64,000 nucleotides of DNA, taken from Zeugodacus cucurbitae (lineage: Eukaryota; Arthropoda; Insecta; Diptera; Tephritidae). Every line of letters starts with the position of its first letter. The first letter of the stretch is position 1. Below, one piece after another: positions 12,501 to 26,058 of this stretch. Where the stretch lies: positions 14,445,501-14,509,500 of the forward strand of contig NC_071671.1 of NCBI RefSeq assembly GCF_028554725.1, given 5' to 3'. The notes beneath the pieces are model-generated. The model ran no database searches, was not told where the DNA came from, and saw nothing but the letters and a program-made list of their open reading frames with translations. Made by a program: the position numbers and the translations under genes.

Positions 12501-15500
12501 GAGCTGTGTAGTAAATAAACGACCAGCATGTTTCGAGCGCTACATAAAGTAGTACTGATAGCTTTTGAGCTTTCATTTTTCATTTTAACTTGATGTGCAG
12601 AATGCATTATATTCAGTAATTAAGTATAGTAATTGACACAAAGGAGAGTGAATAAATAGTAAAATATCTCATGATTCAACTCATTACTATTTGCCTTCGA
12701 AGATTAGGAAGTAGATGCTTAAAAACTCCACGAAATTCATTCATTTATTTTCGATTGTGAGCTTACGACATTGATCTCATATAAACAGCGACATAATTAA
12801 GCTTTTTAATATAATGGGTTTTCAAGGAAGCCTTCTTGAGAAAGTGAAACCACCGTAGCTTTTTTCTTCGAGAAAGCTTGATTTGCACAAAAAGCTTTAA
12901 GAAGAACTTTAGCTATTACTGATAAGTAAAAGAAAGAGCTTTTAATATAAGTTCTAATGCAGTTTGAGCCGATTTTTGTTATAAATGGGTGTCATAAATT
13001 ACTTACTAGTAAAATGAATTATACTACTTATGTTTAGTATAAAACCTTCCATTATAAACCAAAGCTTTCATTAAAATTACTTGAACTTTACTCCATATCA
13101 ATCTAATTTATCAAAATATATTGAAAATATACTTTATAGTAAAAAACTATTCCTTGAAGCTTAAAATTTTTTCAAAGGAGCTTTCACTGACAAGAAAACT
13201 ACCGGAGCTTTTATTTAAGTGAAAATTTTACAACAACTTGTTCAAGAACCTGCAGAGTATTAGAGTGTCGCCATTGACCGTCACTCCCACAACACTTAAG
13301 TGTCCGCAATTTTGGTTGTTGCGAACACTTTTACAACTACTGTTGTTTTTAGTTGTACCATTGTATTCGCCCTTGCTGCCAGTGATTTCCTTGCTATCTT
13401 TATAGTTTTTTTCTTTTTTGAGTTTGTGCGCTGCTTTATCGCCTACCATCCACAATTGCCTTTACATTTTAGCGTCTATTGTTTTGCTGGAAACTTTTAC
13501 TACTGTCTTCTTCAAGCTCTAGTAGCTGTGAGTTGTTTGCTCTTATGTAGTTCCAACACTGAGAGTTTTAATATTATCTTATACATATATGTATATTTTG
13601 AGAATATTTGTTGTTGTTATTCTTTACATATTTTATTATTTATAGGCGCTAGTCTTAATGATATGTATCATAGTTCTTTCTTCAGTTTTTTTCTTATCTT
13701 CATTCTTTTTATTCTACCATGTGTTTGCATTTTCTTCCACACACAACCCGCACTTTGGTGGCTGATATCCAACAAGTATTGCATTGACTTGTCTGTAGTT
13801 TATGCCCTCACATTGTTGCAGTTAACATCATTGTAAATAAAGATATACGAGAAGTACATATGTATATACACTACGTGTGGAATGTGTTGCAAGTCATATT
13901 GTACTTTCAGTTACTTTGCAACTTCTATGGGTCTCGTCGCGACTCAAAGTCACGGAAAAGTAAAAGATTTGCTGCAGAAAAAAATAAAACAATTGTCTGG
14001 AGATAAGCAACAAACTTAATACATCCTCCACGTTCTTTATTACATAAAGATAAGTCCAATTTTGGGCTTAACAATCCAGTCATTTAAATATTTTGAAGGA
14101 TAATATGATAGGTTTATTCCCCGATTAACGGTTATTTACAGAAATACAACATACTGAAATATATTATATTATTCAGTTCTAATTCTGCGCAAAATAAATA
14201 AGAAATGACAACACGATATTTTATATGTATTATAGGTCGAAACAAATTGCTGACACCTCTGAACAAGTTCCAGTTTAAAATACTTTTTATAATAAACTAG
14301 TTATTGCTATTGAATAATGATTGCTTTAGTTAACATAGTCAATAATCATCTTCCTATTTGTTTAGTTCCGCAGTTATATTGAGATGTTTTCACACAAAAA
14401 AAACCACGTGCTTAATCACTATACTCCGAAAATAGTAACACTATTTCATTCTCTTTTTAAATACATCCGCGAACTGAAACCTGTTTAGTTAATCGTTATT
14501 CATCTCACAAAATATCCATTTCGTCTAATCACTGTCTAATAATCTATATGCAGGTTTCTTAAAAGACTAACCCACTAACATATTTATAAATTAATTTAAT
14601 TTCGCTGCACAGTTTTGGTTATAAACTCGTTCACTTCCTGTTTTCTCGTCATATACAACGAATAGTAGTCATAAAAAAAAACACAGAGTTAACAACAACA
14701 AATTGAAACTGAAACTGTATCGTTTGTCAATATGTTTATGGGAATCAATTTACGCGTTCGCATAAAACTTGAAATAACTTCAGTTTTTGTACATTTCTTT
14801 ATCAGTTTTCTTTATATTTCTTTCATTTATTTAACTTTGTTCATCTAATTCTTCTATGTGTTGCCGTGGGAAATTTTCACCGATTTCAGTTAAATAAGTT
14901 TTAATTTATTGGTATCATCATAGCCATCTTCGATTTGCCGTTATTTTACTTGCTTCGTCTGCTCTCTGCTCTCTTATCAAAGAATAATAAATCTACAACA
15001 AAGTTATCCATTTGAATTTCATACAGAAGCGTATCGGTATAATAGCTTGATAATCATTATTTCTCTTTGAATATGGCGGTTTATGCGATTTATACCAGTT
15101 GTTTATTCGATTCTTCATTAAAACAGTATAAGTAAGGCTTTGTTGCTATTTGATTATTATAAGGTTTATACCAGATTGTGTTCGATAAACCCGCAATTTT
15201 GTTTTATGGAAAGTATTTGTTTTTTTTTATGATAATGAGATAGGTACTATGAGTATTTCACTATTTTGTCACATAATATTTGTTCATTAACCAGTCACTT
15301 ATATCACCAAATATTTTCTCCCCATCTTGTTCTTCATTTTACTCTATTGTACTAATTTAATTTGCGTTTATCTAGTATATTTTAAAATTTTTCCAAAGGC
15401 CTCAAAAAAGAATAACATTACATAATAACCCAATTTCTGAGTTCAGCGCTAATTGGTATATTTTTATGTGATGTACTTATGCAAGAAGGTGCAAATTAGT

Positions 15501-18500
15501 AGATTTGTTTCTCCGAGTTGCAATTTGTAGTATTTTGGGTTATTATCGGCAGGCAGCTGTTTTCTTAGCATGTCATTTGAAAGTCATAGGCAAATCTGGT
15601 CAACTATTAAATCAACACAAAACAATAAAATACATTCTAGTACACAAAAAAAGGTCCAAGAGAATTTTAAGTTAGAGTGTTTTAGATCATATGAAAAACT
15701 AACTGCTAATACAAATTTAAATTTTAAATCTTACGGAGATGGTGTAGAAAAAAATATAGCTCACGATTAAAGATATTAGTATTTAACTCAATTCAAAGTG
15801 GCGAATCATACAAACAACGCGTAAAAGTCAAACGGGAATAGAATAACAAACAGTTATAACACTGGAATATCTTATATACTATTGTATTCAAATATTTTAT
15901 TTAACTATTTTTCATTTTCACTTTCAATAATCAATCCTTATCTGGAATTATGAAGTATTTTTGTCGTAAAATTAGCTTCTTGGTACATATTCCCTTGCTA
16001 ACATCTTGAAATTATTCAAATTGTTGTTCGAACAGTTAACGATATACAAATGTATGTGACATTTATTACTTATCAAATCATCTTCAGAAGCGATTAGTCT
16101 TTCTGAGTTCAATAAAAATTAACACTCATACGAAATCCCATGAGAATATCATATCAACAATGAGTGCTAGTCGCGTCATTAAATGAAACTTGACAATTCC
16201 ACCAAAGCCTACAAATTCCAGGTGTTGCTGACAATTTCACGCATTACCAAACACAATTGCAAATATTTCCAGACAATTGATTGCCGAATGATGCTTGAGT
16301 GGAGGATATATGTATTTACACAAAGCTTTACAAATTGTCCAAAGGTATTATCGAGAACTTATTTGTATGGAGCTCTCAACAAGTCTATTGAAAAAGTATT
16401 GAGGGTATTTTTACCTGTAGGAAAAAATTTTGAATCAGTAGCATGATATGTTATTCTAACAGTGACAGTTTTCTTCTACCAAAAATATCGCAAGCCTCCG
16501 AGGAGCGAAAATATCAAAATTCGTATTTTGCTCTGAGTTTTTTCAATATTCCTTCGATATTTTTGCTCTAGAAATTTTCAAGTTCTTAAGATTTCTTGCT
16601 CTAGATGCAGATTCAGATATTTTTCAGGTATCATTATGAGACATTAATAAAACCTAACATTATCGAATATAATGCAATACTCATCATAGATAGCAGTGGG
16701 ATCTATATTCAGACCCCGTGATGACAGCCAGTAAAATGCTCTGCTGGGTACACTGTAAACATTTGCATAAATATATGCATATAAAACATTAACATCCATA
16801 TACATACGTTTTTTCAAATGTTTACGGCAATAAGTGGCTGCCAGACCACAACAACAAATGGAGCCCAACCTCAGCAACCAAATTGGTTCATGCTTCAAGG
16901 AGCTCATAAGTATGCGGAAAAGGATGAGATATGAGGGCAGTAAATGAGCAGAGGCAATCAGAGCTGAGCAGCGGATAAGCCAGAGCAAGATCGAGTCACA
17001 CGCGTTTACGTATATGTGTGTAAATTTAAAAATTATTGCGATATAAAGAAGGCTCATTAGACAACAATGTTGCCAAAGCGTAATACGCAAATGTTGCAGA
17101 CTATATTCTCCGAGAACTGTTAGAATAGAGAGAAAGATAAGAGAGAAATATTTGTTAGATTTCAAAGACATGTGCACAGGATGTAAATATTACAGAGGGA
17201 GAAAAAGAGACCGAGTTTCAAACGCCAATGTCCTTTATCGATTTGTATAGGCGGAAATGAAGTAAGCATAATAATACCAAAGTACTGGATAATGAAAACA
17301 GGCGTAAAACAATATCACTATGACAACAGTAGCAATGTTTATAATTGTGCTTTTACAATGCGTAGTTAAACAAATATATTTTTATTAAAAGCACATTGTT
17401 GAAGCCAATACAAACGAGCGAAGTCAATGAACGTGCTAAAAAATAAAAACAACAAGGAAATTAATGGATAAATAAAGTGCAAGAGAGCGTGAAGAGTGGG
17501 CGGAGAACCCAAACAGGCCGCAAAATAACTGCAGACACATTCAGTTGTTGTCACTGAAGCGCCGCTTACAGCGCTGTTCCAGATGCAACAAAAACAAAAT
17601 AGAGACACATTCCAATTCTTACTACGAATGAGAACTAAAATACACTTGCTATTACAGATACGACGGCATAAATATTGCAGCAGCTGTTGTAAGCGCCATG
17701 TAAGGTGTTAACAGAGGTGCTAACATAATATCATTATTGTACTGTTACGGCGAAACAGAGCATATATTATAAAATATTTCAACTATTAGTCTGCCAGCGA
17801 AAGAAAAGACAATAAATTAAATTAAAATATATAATAATAAACAAATTTAATGCAGATAAAATATTTCAAACAAATATTATTTTTATTAATAAAAATTAAG
17901 AAATTAATAGTTAATAAATACCTATGTATAAACATATAAAAAATATATATAATTCATATATAAAATATATATTAAAAATACTAAAATAACATAACACATA
18001 TAGATATTTTTGTTTCTAATATAATAACAAGAACAAAATAAAAATTCGAAAAAGAACTTAACAAATTTATGTGAAAATAAAATTAAGCAAAAAATAATAA
18101 TCTAAATTAGAAAAAAATAAAAGTAGAACAATATGTAAATAAAACAAATTTAAAATGAAATAAAATGGAAATAATAAATAAAATCATGATTTATAAACTA
18201 AATCAAACAAGAAAATCAAAGAAATAGCTTAAAAGCATACGTATAATGAACACACTAATTTAAATAGAACTAAAATTCAATGAATTTAACTAAAATAAAT
18301 TAGACAATAATCCGTATTTTTTAAAAGAAAATTTAGTTCAATTTCCTAACATTGACGACTACTTTCTTTTAAGATTTGCTATATAAGTACCCTCTTTCAA
18401 ATAATTTTATTATAAATATAATATTAAATATATTCATCTTTCTAGGCACTAAAACAATTGCAAAATAGGCACTTGAATGCTAAGTCAACAAACCCAGCTA

Positions 18501-19407
18501 CATAGAATTGTACAAAAGCAGCGAAATGCGAGAAAAAACTTAATGCAAACTAATGTCAGACGACACAAAGCATAATAAAGTGCAACAAAGTACAACTACA
18601 ACAACAATGTAAAGAAAATAATTTTAAGTAAATGCAAACTGTAATTTATGCTCTAGTTAGTCTGTAGTAAATTATAAAATATATTCAACGGCAGAACACT
18701 ACTGCTTTTTATATGCCCAATCGGCACTCGTAAAGCAGCATAGAACGAAGAGAAGAAGTGTGTACTTGCCGCCGGTTGCATGTGCCACGCGCAACCCCAC
18801 AGCTGAAGCAAACACCGTAAACATACCAAAGACGGAAACCCCACGACAATTCCATTGTCACATAGTATTTGGATTATCTTTGTGTGTTTTTGTTTGCCGG
18901 TTCTCCACACTTTTCTTTGCTTAGTCTCTCCACAACGAATGTGACAAGTGCATACGCACCTGGATTAAGTAAAGTAGCGGTGTGCTGTTTGCGTTGTTGC
19001 CACTTAAGGTAATTTTTCTTATTTTTTTTGGCTGCTTGGGTGCTTCCTTGACATTGTGTACATAAATTATTTGTGCACTCAATTAGTTAATTATTGTTTT
19101 GTGAAAATCTTGGAGACATTTTTTTTTCTGATTTTGATTACCTAGACAGTTTAGTTGTTTGAGGGATTAACATTAAATTAAGTACATTAATTGCGATGAT
19201 TTTATATAATTATATAAAATAATTATATATATTATTATAATTTTTGGCGAATGATATGTACTTTTGGAATGGAATAATTCGATTAATTGATATTGCACAG
19301 GGGATTCCGTCTAATTCTTTATTCTGTCTTATTCCAAGCGACTGAAGTTTAAAAGTTTAGATGTTCAAATAATGGACGTTTAGTTTAGAAAGTGTTTCAA
19401 TGTAATT
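9598..19407. other. Non-coding stretch, no gene recognised
   Basis: Nearly 10 kb without a recognisable exon. The longest frames are a 178-codon frame at 13300-13836 (no ATG until far inside it, extremely rich in Phe, Leu, Ile, Ser and Cys because the strand is T-rich) and a 177-codon minus-strand frame at 16644-17177 with no family resemblance. A moderately GC-rich patch with several overlapping minus-strand frames lies at 10010-10600. A small inverted repeat (TTTTGGAACCC and its complement) lies near 11780-11845. Most of 14.0-16.6 kb is plain AT-rich sequence. Confidence 0.4.
17815..18335. repeat. A-rich, very AT-rich low-complexity island
   Basis: About 500 bases consisting almost wholly of A and T with a marked excess of A on the + strand (runs such as AATAAATT and ATATATAAT). 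G and C are rare and isolated. No tandem period, coding frame or recognisable mitochondrial gene piece is visible, so I annotate it only as low-complexity sequence. Confidence 0.6.
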
Positions 19408-19559
19408 CAGTTCAACTTCCATAACTCGACTTCTATAACTAGAAATTCTTCATTACTCAAACTCTTGAATATAAGTCGAATTTCACCTCAAATTACCTTC
19501 CATAACTCGGAAATCTTTCTAACTGGATTGTTGTGATTCCAGTTAGCGAAGTTCACCTG
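19408..19559. mobile_element. Short pogo/Tigger-like transposon remnant
   Basis: The left end reads CAGTTCAACTTCCATAACTC and the right end, on the complement, CAGGTGAACTTCGCTAACT. These are diverged terminal inverted repeats beginning CAG and containing further 'CCATAACTCG'-type subrepeats, a pattern I associate with Tigger/pogo elements of the Tc1/mariner superfamily. The right end is followed by TA, the expected target, but the left flank is ATT, so that duplication has decayed or the left boundary is slightly off. At 152 bp it is an internally deleted, non-coding copy. Confidence 0.5.
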
Positions 19560-22500
19560 TATATAAGTCCTTTAGAAACCTATGAAAGCTCTAAAAGCCA
19601 TATTTTTAAATTAACGGACACTTTTGATGGAAGATCACATAGTTTCATAAGTTAGAAATCTTGATGTAGCTCTTGATAATATTTTGATATCAAAATCAGA
19701 GGCCCATAGAGACTATCGACGTTTGTTTATGAATACTTTTACACAAGTTTTGGCAAAAAATTACGGAAAATTTAATTTACCGCAGCGTAATTGGAAATCC
19801 ATTATGGAATTGTACCAAGTAATCGTTTTGCACTATTTTGTACACTTTTAATAACAGATCATAGCTGGAAATTAAAAATCACACAAGTTTTAAAATTTTT
19901 TAAATTTTTTTCAGTTTTTCCATGTAACGGTAAATATTTTTATTGTAAAAAATTTTGCCAAATTTACAGAGTTTGGTCCAATAAAAACCCAAAAATCCGC
20001 CTCTTAACACTTAAACATTCAACATTAATTACTAATTTAGAAGAAATAGAAACAATGGTTTAAACAAAACTTTATTATTGCATTTGAAAGAATTTTATCT
20101 ATAAATAGCAGACTCTCCAGCCGCCATTCCACCTAAACAACAAATGAAGCTCTCATATTATTTGTCACTTAAGTAATTTTGAAAAATTCGATATGGCCAT
20201 AGAAATTTATTCACATGCTCACTTGTATACATACTTTATTCAGAGTTTTGTTTTGAACCGCTTTTCCGCCAGCCGCTTTGCATGTTTTCTCCCACAAATT
20301 CGCGTCGCACGCAATCGGCAGGTCAGCTGCAGAACGTGCGGTTGTGCTATGCTTTACGACGCTTTATGAAAGTAATTTCGTTATTTTCTCTTTTTCACTT
20401 TTCGTTTCTCACTCGCCGCACACTTAACACGCGCGCTACGCTCTTCAATGGCCAATTCGATATCAACAATAAAATTCACAATTTTTTATGCAAATTACTT
20501 AAGAACGAGTGATTTTTTGTTAACACTACAGCTCGCTGGCTGACTGAATGGCACACCGCCGACTATTTTGTATGTCGCGCCGCTTTGCATTCAACACACA
20601 GGCACGACGCGCACGAAAAATTAAAAAAAAAATAAAAACAATAAAATTCTTTATAAAACGTTAAAATATGCCAAAATAATTAATATTTATGAATTATTTG
20701 ACTTTTCAGCACTATTATTTATTTATATACATATTTCACCTTTTCAATATTTTATTTGTTGCTTACATACGCGCACCTGTCATCAACAGCAATGGCCACG
20801 ATGTCTGTATGTGTATGTATATAAGTATGAAAACACTCACTGAATTCGAGTAGCAATGCGCTAACACGACACAACAATCTCCGCTGTATTTCGAGCAACG
20901 AACCAACGCGGATAACGGCGAAACGAAGACTGGACTGCATGCGCGCCCCCAAAGGTAACCAAACTGCAAAAGCCAAGCCAAGCCAGCCAAGCAAAAGCAA
21001 AGGCAGCGGCAGAGCAAAAGCAGCAGCAGAGTAAAAGCAGGCAGGCGCAGCAGTACGAAAATGTATATGAAAAAGCACAGCGAACAACGCATGGCAGCAC
21101 AACAGCGCTCATTCGGCAAGCAAAGAGCTGGTGGATACACTTGCTGTTTGGATACATTGGGACTGACGTCGACGTCCATAGCTGCGCTGGCGTCATGGAG
21201 CTGTTAACATCCCATGCTAGCCGATGTTGTTTGCCATTGTGCGGTTCGGATGGATCATGAAACATCGGTTGGGGCGAAACATGTTCGATTGCAATGAAGC
21301 AACATTTTGTTAGGGGAACCCAGTGTTTGTTTGAGTAGTTTGTGAGGCACTGTATTGTTTATTTATTTAACTTTATTATAAATGAAAAATGCATAAATAA
21401 ATGATGGATGATGTTGGAAAATTAATTATATAGAAATAATTACAAATCTTATCATAAACTTTCATAATAAGGTAAGACATTTTTATGAAACGTTAGAAGA
21501 TGGGAGGATAGTTAGGAATAACGTCATTTGGCTCATAATTTTGCTGATACAAATCAATTACATTAGCTATCCAAAATAGTCGTTGTTATTAAAATGCAAT
21601 GCTCTATTAGAGTTTCCTAGTCGTAAAGTCGATCAAATCTTAGATAATTGAGAGTTTTATACCCCAGTAAGACGTAGTTTGGAGCTTTTTGAAGACATAC
21701 GCTTAATACACTGTGAATGAACAAATGAATTTGAGATCTTCGATTTCAGAATGTTGGACAATTTTATTAATTTCAAGTGAGTTTGAATCTTTTTACATCC
21801 ACTGTTTATAACAAATACTAGAAAGATACTGATATGTTCGCGCATACTAAAGAATATGAGTTTATTACCTTTTGAAATCAGACAGAGTGAGGGAGATAGA
21901 GTTTTTAGAGAGTCCCATGTGACCGAAGTCAATAAAATTATTTGTTTTTGATAATTGTAAGCACGTCGCACAGTGCATTACCTAGTTTCAGTTTCCACAT
22001 TCCCAAATCACTCTTTTAAAGCAGAATTCCATATAATTCAAAAATCTGTTTCCGAGGTATTAGTCATTTTTAAGCCGATAAATCGTATCTATCTTTACTG
22101 CATTTTCAATAGTACCTTTGAATATATCAAATACAATCGATTCGGAAATACCATCAGTTCTCCCAAGTCAAACAACGGTCCCAACTTCATCTTCAGTTGT
22201 CAAGAGTCCGGACTTAATTTTTCGTTTTGTCGGCAGAAAAATTGCCTCCTTCCAGTACTGCTCGCCTAATCGGGTTCATAGAACCGGAGAAACCTTGAAC
22301 TTTTATCTGATCAAGATCTCTCAGCTCAGCTCTATGTATCTCCCGAGTGGAACATACATATCCAAGCGTTTAGAGATTTAAAATAGTTCGCATATAATTT
22401 GCATATTCATATTCCATTGCATATAATGGCATAATAAACGTAATAACAACAGCAATTCCATCCACAAAATGTACGCATGCGCTGAAATAAATTTAAATTG

Positions 22501-25500
22501 TGATTTTATGATAATGTGTGTACTTTGGCGCTCTTATTACATTTGTGTATTGCTCCCATTTCTGCTACCAGCAGCATTGTTCTGTTGCAACAGTCAGCCA
22601 TCGAAGAGATGCAATTTTTCACTTTTTATCGCAAACTTTTTTTCTTTTCTTATTCCACTTTGTTAAGGCATATGAGCGCCTTACAATGAGTCTGCACCAG
22701 TGGGGTTCCAATGCAGGCGATCACAGAAACAATTTCGGTCATTCCAGTTTATACAGCGGGCTGTTTCGATTCGTCTGCGCATAACTATTCACATAGGTAC
22801 ATATATCCCATTAAGCATTCAGTTTCGGCGGCTAGTTGGTGCACCGCTGAGTTTTCATTGTGACTTCGAATCGATTTCCGCGGATGACCGTCGCTATTGT
22901 TGTTTCTGTTGTTGCAATTGTTGCTAGGCCGTGGTGATATTTTTAGTTATTTTTATTCTTTATTACCAGTGCGGACCGTCGATTGAATTTTGAATTCCTA
23001 GTTTGAATATATTCAACAGCAAAAGTTTGGTTAGATTAAGTGAATGATAATGTCAATTATTAAGTCAGTTTGTATTCCAGCGAAGCCCTGGTTCCAGGTG
23101 ATTCCAGGTGCAAAAGTTGTAACGATGCAAGATAATTATTAGATTATGAATCCCTTGTTTCATATGTCATCCATCTCGTCAAAAGAGGGTTCTTCAACCA
23201 TTAAGCAAATTTCAATAGAATTTTTCTTAAAGCATATTTACAGAACTTTTTCTATTCGAGATTAGTAAAGTTTCTTTGAATTTGAGATATAGAAAACCTT
23301 TTGAAAAATTTTGGAAAACACTTTTCCGTAATATTTTAAAATTTAAACAAAAAATGAAGCATGTTGAGCAAAGAAATGTCGGTTGCGTTCGTACCACAAC
23401 TTCCTTACACGCTATCAGTGTTTGGTTTTATTATCGTAGATATCCTGCTGTTTTCATTGTTATTGCAGTACTCGCGTCGATATAACCGACATTTTTGTTG
23501 TTGGCATTGTTATTCAGTTTTCATGCAGCTTCCGAATCAATTTAATTGTTTTCGCCAATTTTACAGCATTGAAGTTCTTCTGTGCCTTCATCGCAGCATG
23601 CTGCGTCATCCTGCCGATTTTCGTATCTAATTTTGTTTGCTTTTTATGATGCGCATCTATGGTGTTGTTGTTTGCAATGTTATTGTTGTTATTACTTGAT
23701 GTTGTATTGTAATTGCGCTAGTTGATATTCGCCTAGTTTATCTGAAATTTATTGATTTCAATTTCGTAATCTGCGTGTAGGAGGCTGGCTACAAGAATTT
23801 GCAAATAATTGAATCGCCGGTGAAGAGATGTAGGACTGAAATAATGAGAGAGAAGCGAATAATTGCTATTTGGAAGATTTGTTGGCGATAAATCAAAATT
23901 GACAGTTATTATTAAGCATCGAAGCTTGCTAACACTAAACTAAGATCTAAAAAATATGATACTTGGCATTCAATGAAAATGTTCTCGCATGTCGGATATG
24001 AAGAAGTTACGGAAACAATAGTGCGGCCAAAGAAAATCCAGTAGATGGATCACAGGAGGAGCCGGCTAATAAAATAACGGTAATTTGCTACGAATAAGAT
24101 AAATTAGCGGAGCGACTTCATATAGTAGTAAACTCATGAATACATGGTACCTTCTGTTAAGTCTACTAAGATTTGCGATGTTGAAATAAGGTCGCTCTCT
24201 CCATATCCTACCTCGAAATGGTGTAAAATTGGTTACTTACTCTTCAGAATCAGAAACCAGACAAAATGCCTTCGGTGATCGGTTTCATACTATCCCCATG
24301 GTAATTCCCATTCCTATGTACACAAAAGAAAAAAGCAAAACAATCAAACCAATCAAATATCCACTTGCTTAAACTAAGTTTATGGGTAAAAATATATTAG
24401 TTCTCATGGAAATAAGTAATTGAGTACATACTGATAAGGTGGATGATATATATATAGTAGATAAGAATACTTGTGTCATTGCACTCAGTTGAACGGTTAC
24501 GATTATTTATAACTATCCACGCTTTGCTACGCTCATAAATGACTTCTATTTACTCACCATTATACGCTTTCTTCGAAGTTCTGATAAGATTAGGACTATA
24601 GTAAATTTGTTTATTTGGTTTCTTATCACCGCTCACTTGCCAGCCCAATCTGGTGCTCCCTTTATGACTAACCTTACGTAAGAGTATACATAAATAACTG
24701 CTTTGTGCCATATCAAGAGAGTCATATATTGAATGGAGACTTTATCTAATGGCACATACTTTGCGTAATATTAAATTCATGTGCGTAGAAATGATTTTAT
24801 TAAAATTTAAGTGCTGAGTTATTCAGTTTGACTCAGCAGCTCGTTGATGTAAGACGTGTGTGTCCACTGGGAACTCCAGTATTGGGGCCTTACCGGACAG
24901 TATTAAAAAATTTGATTCCTTTGGATTTTTGGGGTGAATAGTTTTGAAGAAAAGTGTGAAGAATACGTAAAGTTCTGATTTTTGAGTAGTACAAAATGTA
25001 GGAGCAGATTTTGGTTAGAAAAATGACAATATATTAAAAAATAGCGAAGGGTTAAAGTTCAGCGTTACATTTATGAATGTTAGAGAGTTATACGGAAAAA
25101 TAAATGAACAAAATGAACAGGACTAGAAAGCTCAGTAATTTTACGTTCAAGACAACTAGCCTATATAGAAATAAGACTTCTAAGCAGATTTCTGATAATG
25201 TGGTTTGTGGATAAATGAGAAAGTTGTCAAGCTTGTAGAGGTGAAGTAGAAATTGGATGAGCAGAACCAGTGCTTGGTTAATAAGTAGTCAACTTGGCGA
25301 TTTTTTAGGATATTCCGCATTCTGACTACTGTATTATATTTTTATTAAAGAACGATTTGCTCGGATTACTTTTATTTATTGATTCAATTAAAATAGTAAT
25401 AAGGGAGTTTTAATGATTTGGAGGAACTAGAGCTGATTTGATTTTTCTATTAGTTATTAACTTTGTTATCTCATTTATTTCAGTGATCTACAACTTGACC

Positions 25501-25810
25501 CACTAAATGTTCAAATAGAAATAGAAAATCTACAAAAGAAAAAATATGCTGAAAATTATTTTATTTCCTTCTAGCTAAGAATACACGTTTCTTATTGATT
25601 TTTAAAACATTTGAAATAACACTAAATGATCTTAGTTGATAAACCTTTTTAATTTTTTTTTCTTTTTCGAACACGATTCGGATGATTTATCGGCAAATTC
25701 TGCGTTAATAGGCGACAATTAATATATCCTTGCCGAAGATCGAAGCAAACATATAGCAAAAATTGGGCTTCGTAACTCAACTGCCAGTGGATTAAATAAT
25801 AATTTGAATA
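19560..25810. other. No recognised coding exon; GC-richer patch at 20.2-21.3 kb
   Basis: No frame reads like a known protein. A GC-richer section at 20250-21270 leaves several minus-strand frames open at once, which reflects composition rather than coding. Part of it resembles a fly promoter and 5' UTR (annotated separately). 22.9-23.1 kb contains a trivial direct repeat (ATTCCAGGTG). The rest is ordinary AT-rich DNA. Confidence 0.4.
20250..20600 (-). promoter_or_regulatory. Possible minus-strand core promoter and 5' UTR
   Basis: Read on the minus strand, the sequence contains CCATTCAGTCAGCC, in which TCAGTC (20542-20547 on the + strand) fits the Drosophila initiator TCAKTY. It is followed by about 300 bases typical of fly 5' leaders: GTGTTAA, then CGCGCGTGTTAAGTGTGCGG, GAAACGAAAAGTGAAAAAG and further GCG-rich sequence. 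No TATA box or DPE is evident. No coding exon downstream on the minus strand could be identified, so if real it would be a non-coding first exon of a gene with long introns, or an lncRNA. This is inference from compositional style. Confidence 0.25.
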
Positions 25811-26058
25811 AATTTATCGATAGCAAACATATTTGACAAATACTATATATGATAATATGTATACTGAAAGAGCTTAACTAAGAAGTTGACGATTATATTC
25901 CTGACATTGTCAACATATTTTTGTAACTAAAGTCGATAAATGTATCAACAGCAAACATAATTGATAAATACTATATACTTAAATATGTATACATATATAA
26001 AGAGATTAGTTAAGGTTAAGAGTTGACGTTTATATTCCTGCACATTGTAAAAATGTTT
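25811..26058 (+). repeat. Imperfect tandem duplication, period about 128 bp
   Basis: Two adjacent units share the collinear blocks 'ATAGCAAACATA..TGA.AAATACTATATA', 'AATATGTATAC', 'AAGAGTTGACG/AGAAGTTGACG' and 'TTATATTCCTG.ACATTGT'. Unit 1 starts near 25811 and unit 2 near 25939. Several substitutions and small indels separate them, so the duplication is not recent. No coding content. Confidence 0.6.

Noticed and set aside
13300..13836. 178-codon open frame on the + strand, the longest apart from Gr21a
   Set aside because: It has no ATG near its start, is dominated by Phe, Leu, Ile, Ser and Cys as expected from a T-rich strand, and shows no family motif or splice context.
16644..17177. 177-codon minus-strand frame with hydrophobic segments, considered as a second chemoreceptor
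   Set aside because: It lacks the TYhhhhhQF motif and any other Gr or Or signature, and starts at a GTG rather than an ATG. Its composition matches neighbouring non-coding DNA.
17815..18335. AT-rich island considered as a nuclear copy of mitochondrial DNA
   Set aside because: No recognisable mitochondrial gene, tRNA or control-region motif could be read in either strand.
20752..21265. Three overlapping minus-strand frames of 116-138 codons
   Set aside because: All three registers are open over the same DNA, which reflects low stop-codon density in GC-richer GCA/AGC-repeat sequence rather than coding. They are rich in Cys, Leu and Ala tracts.
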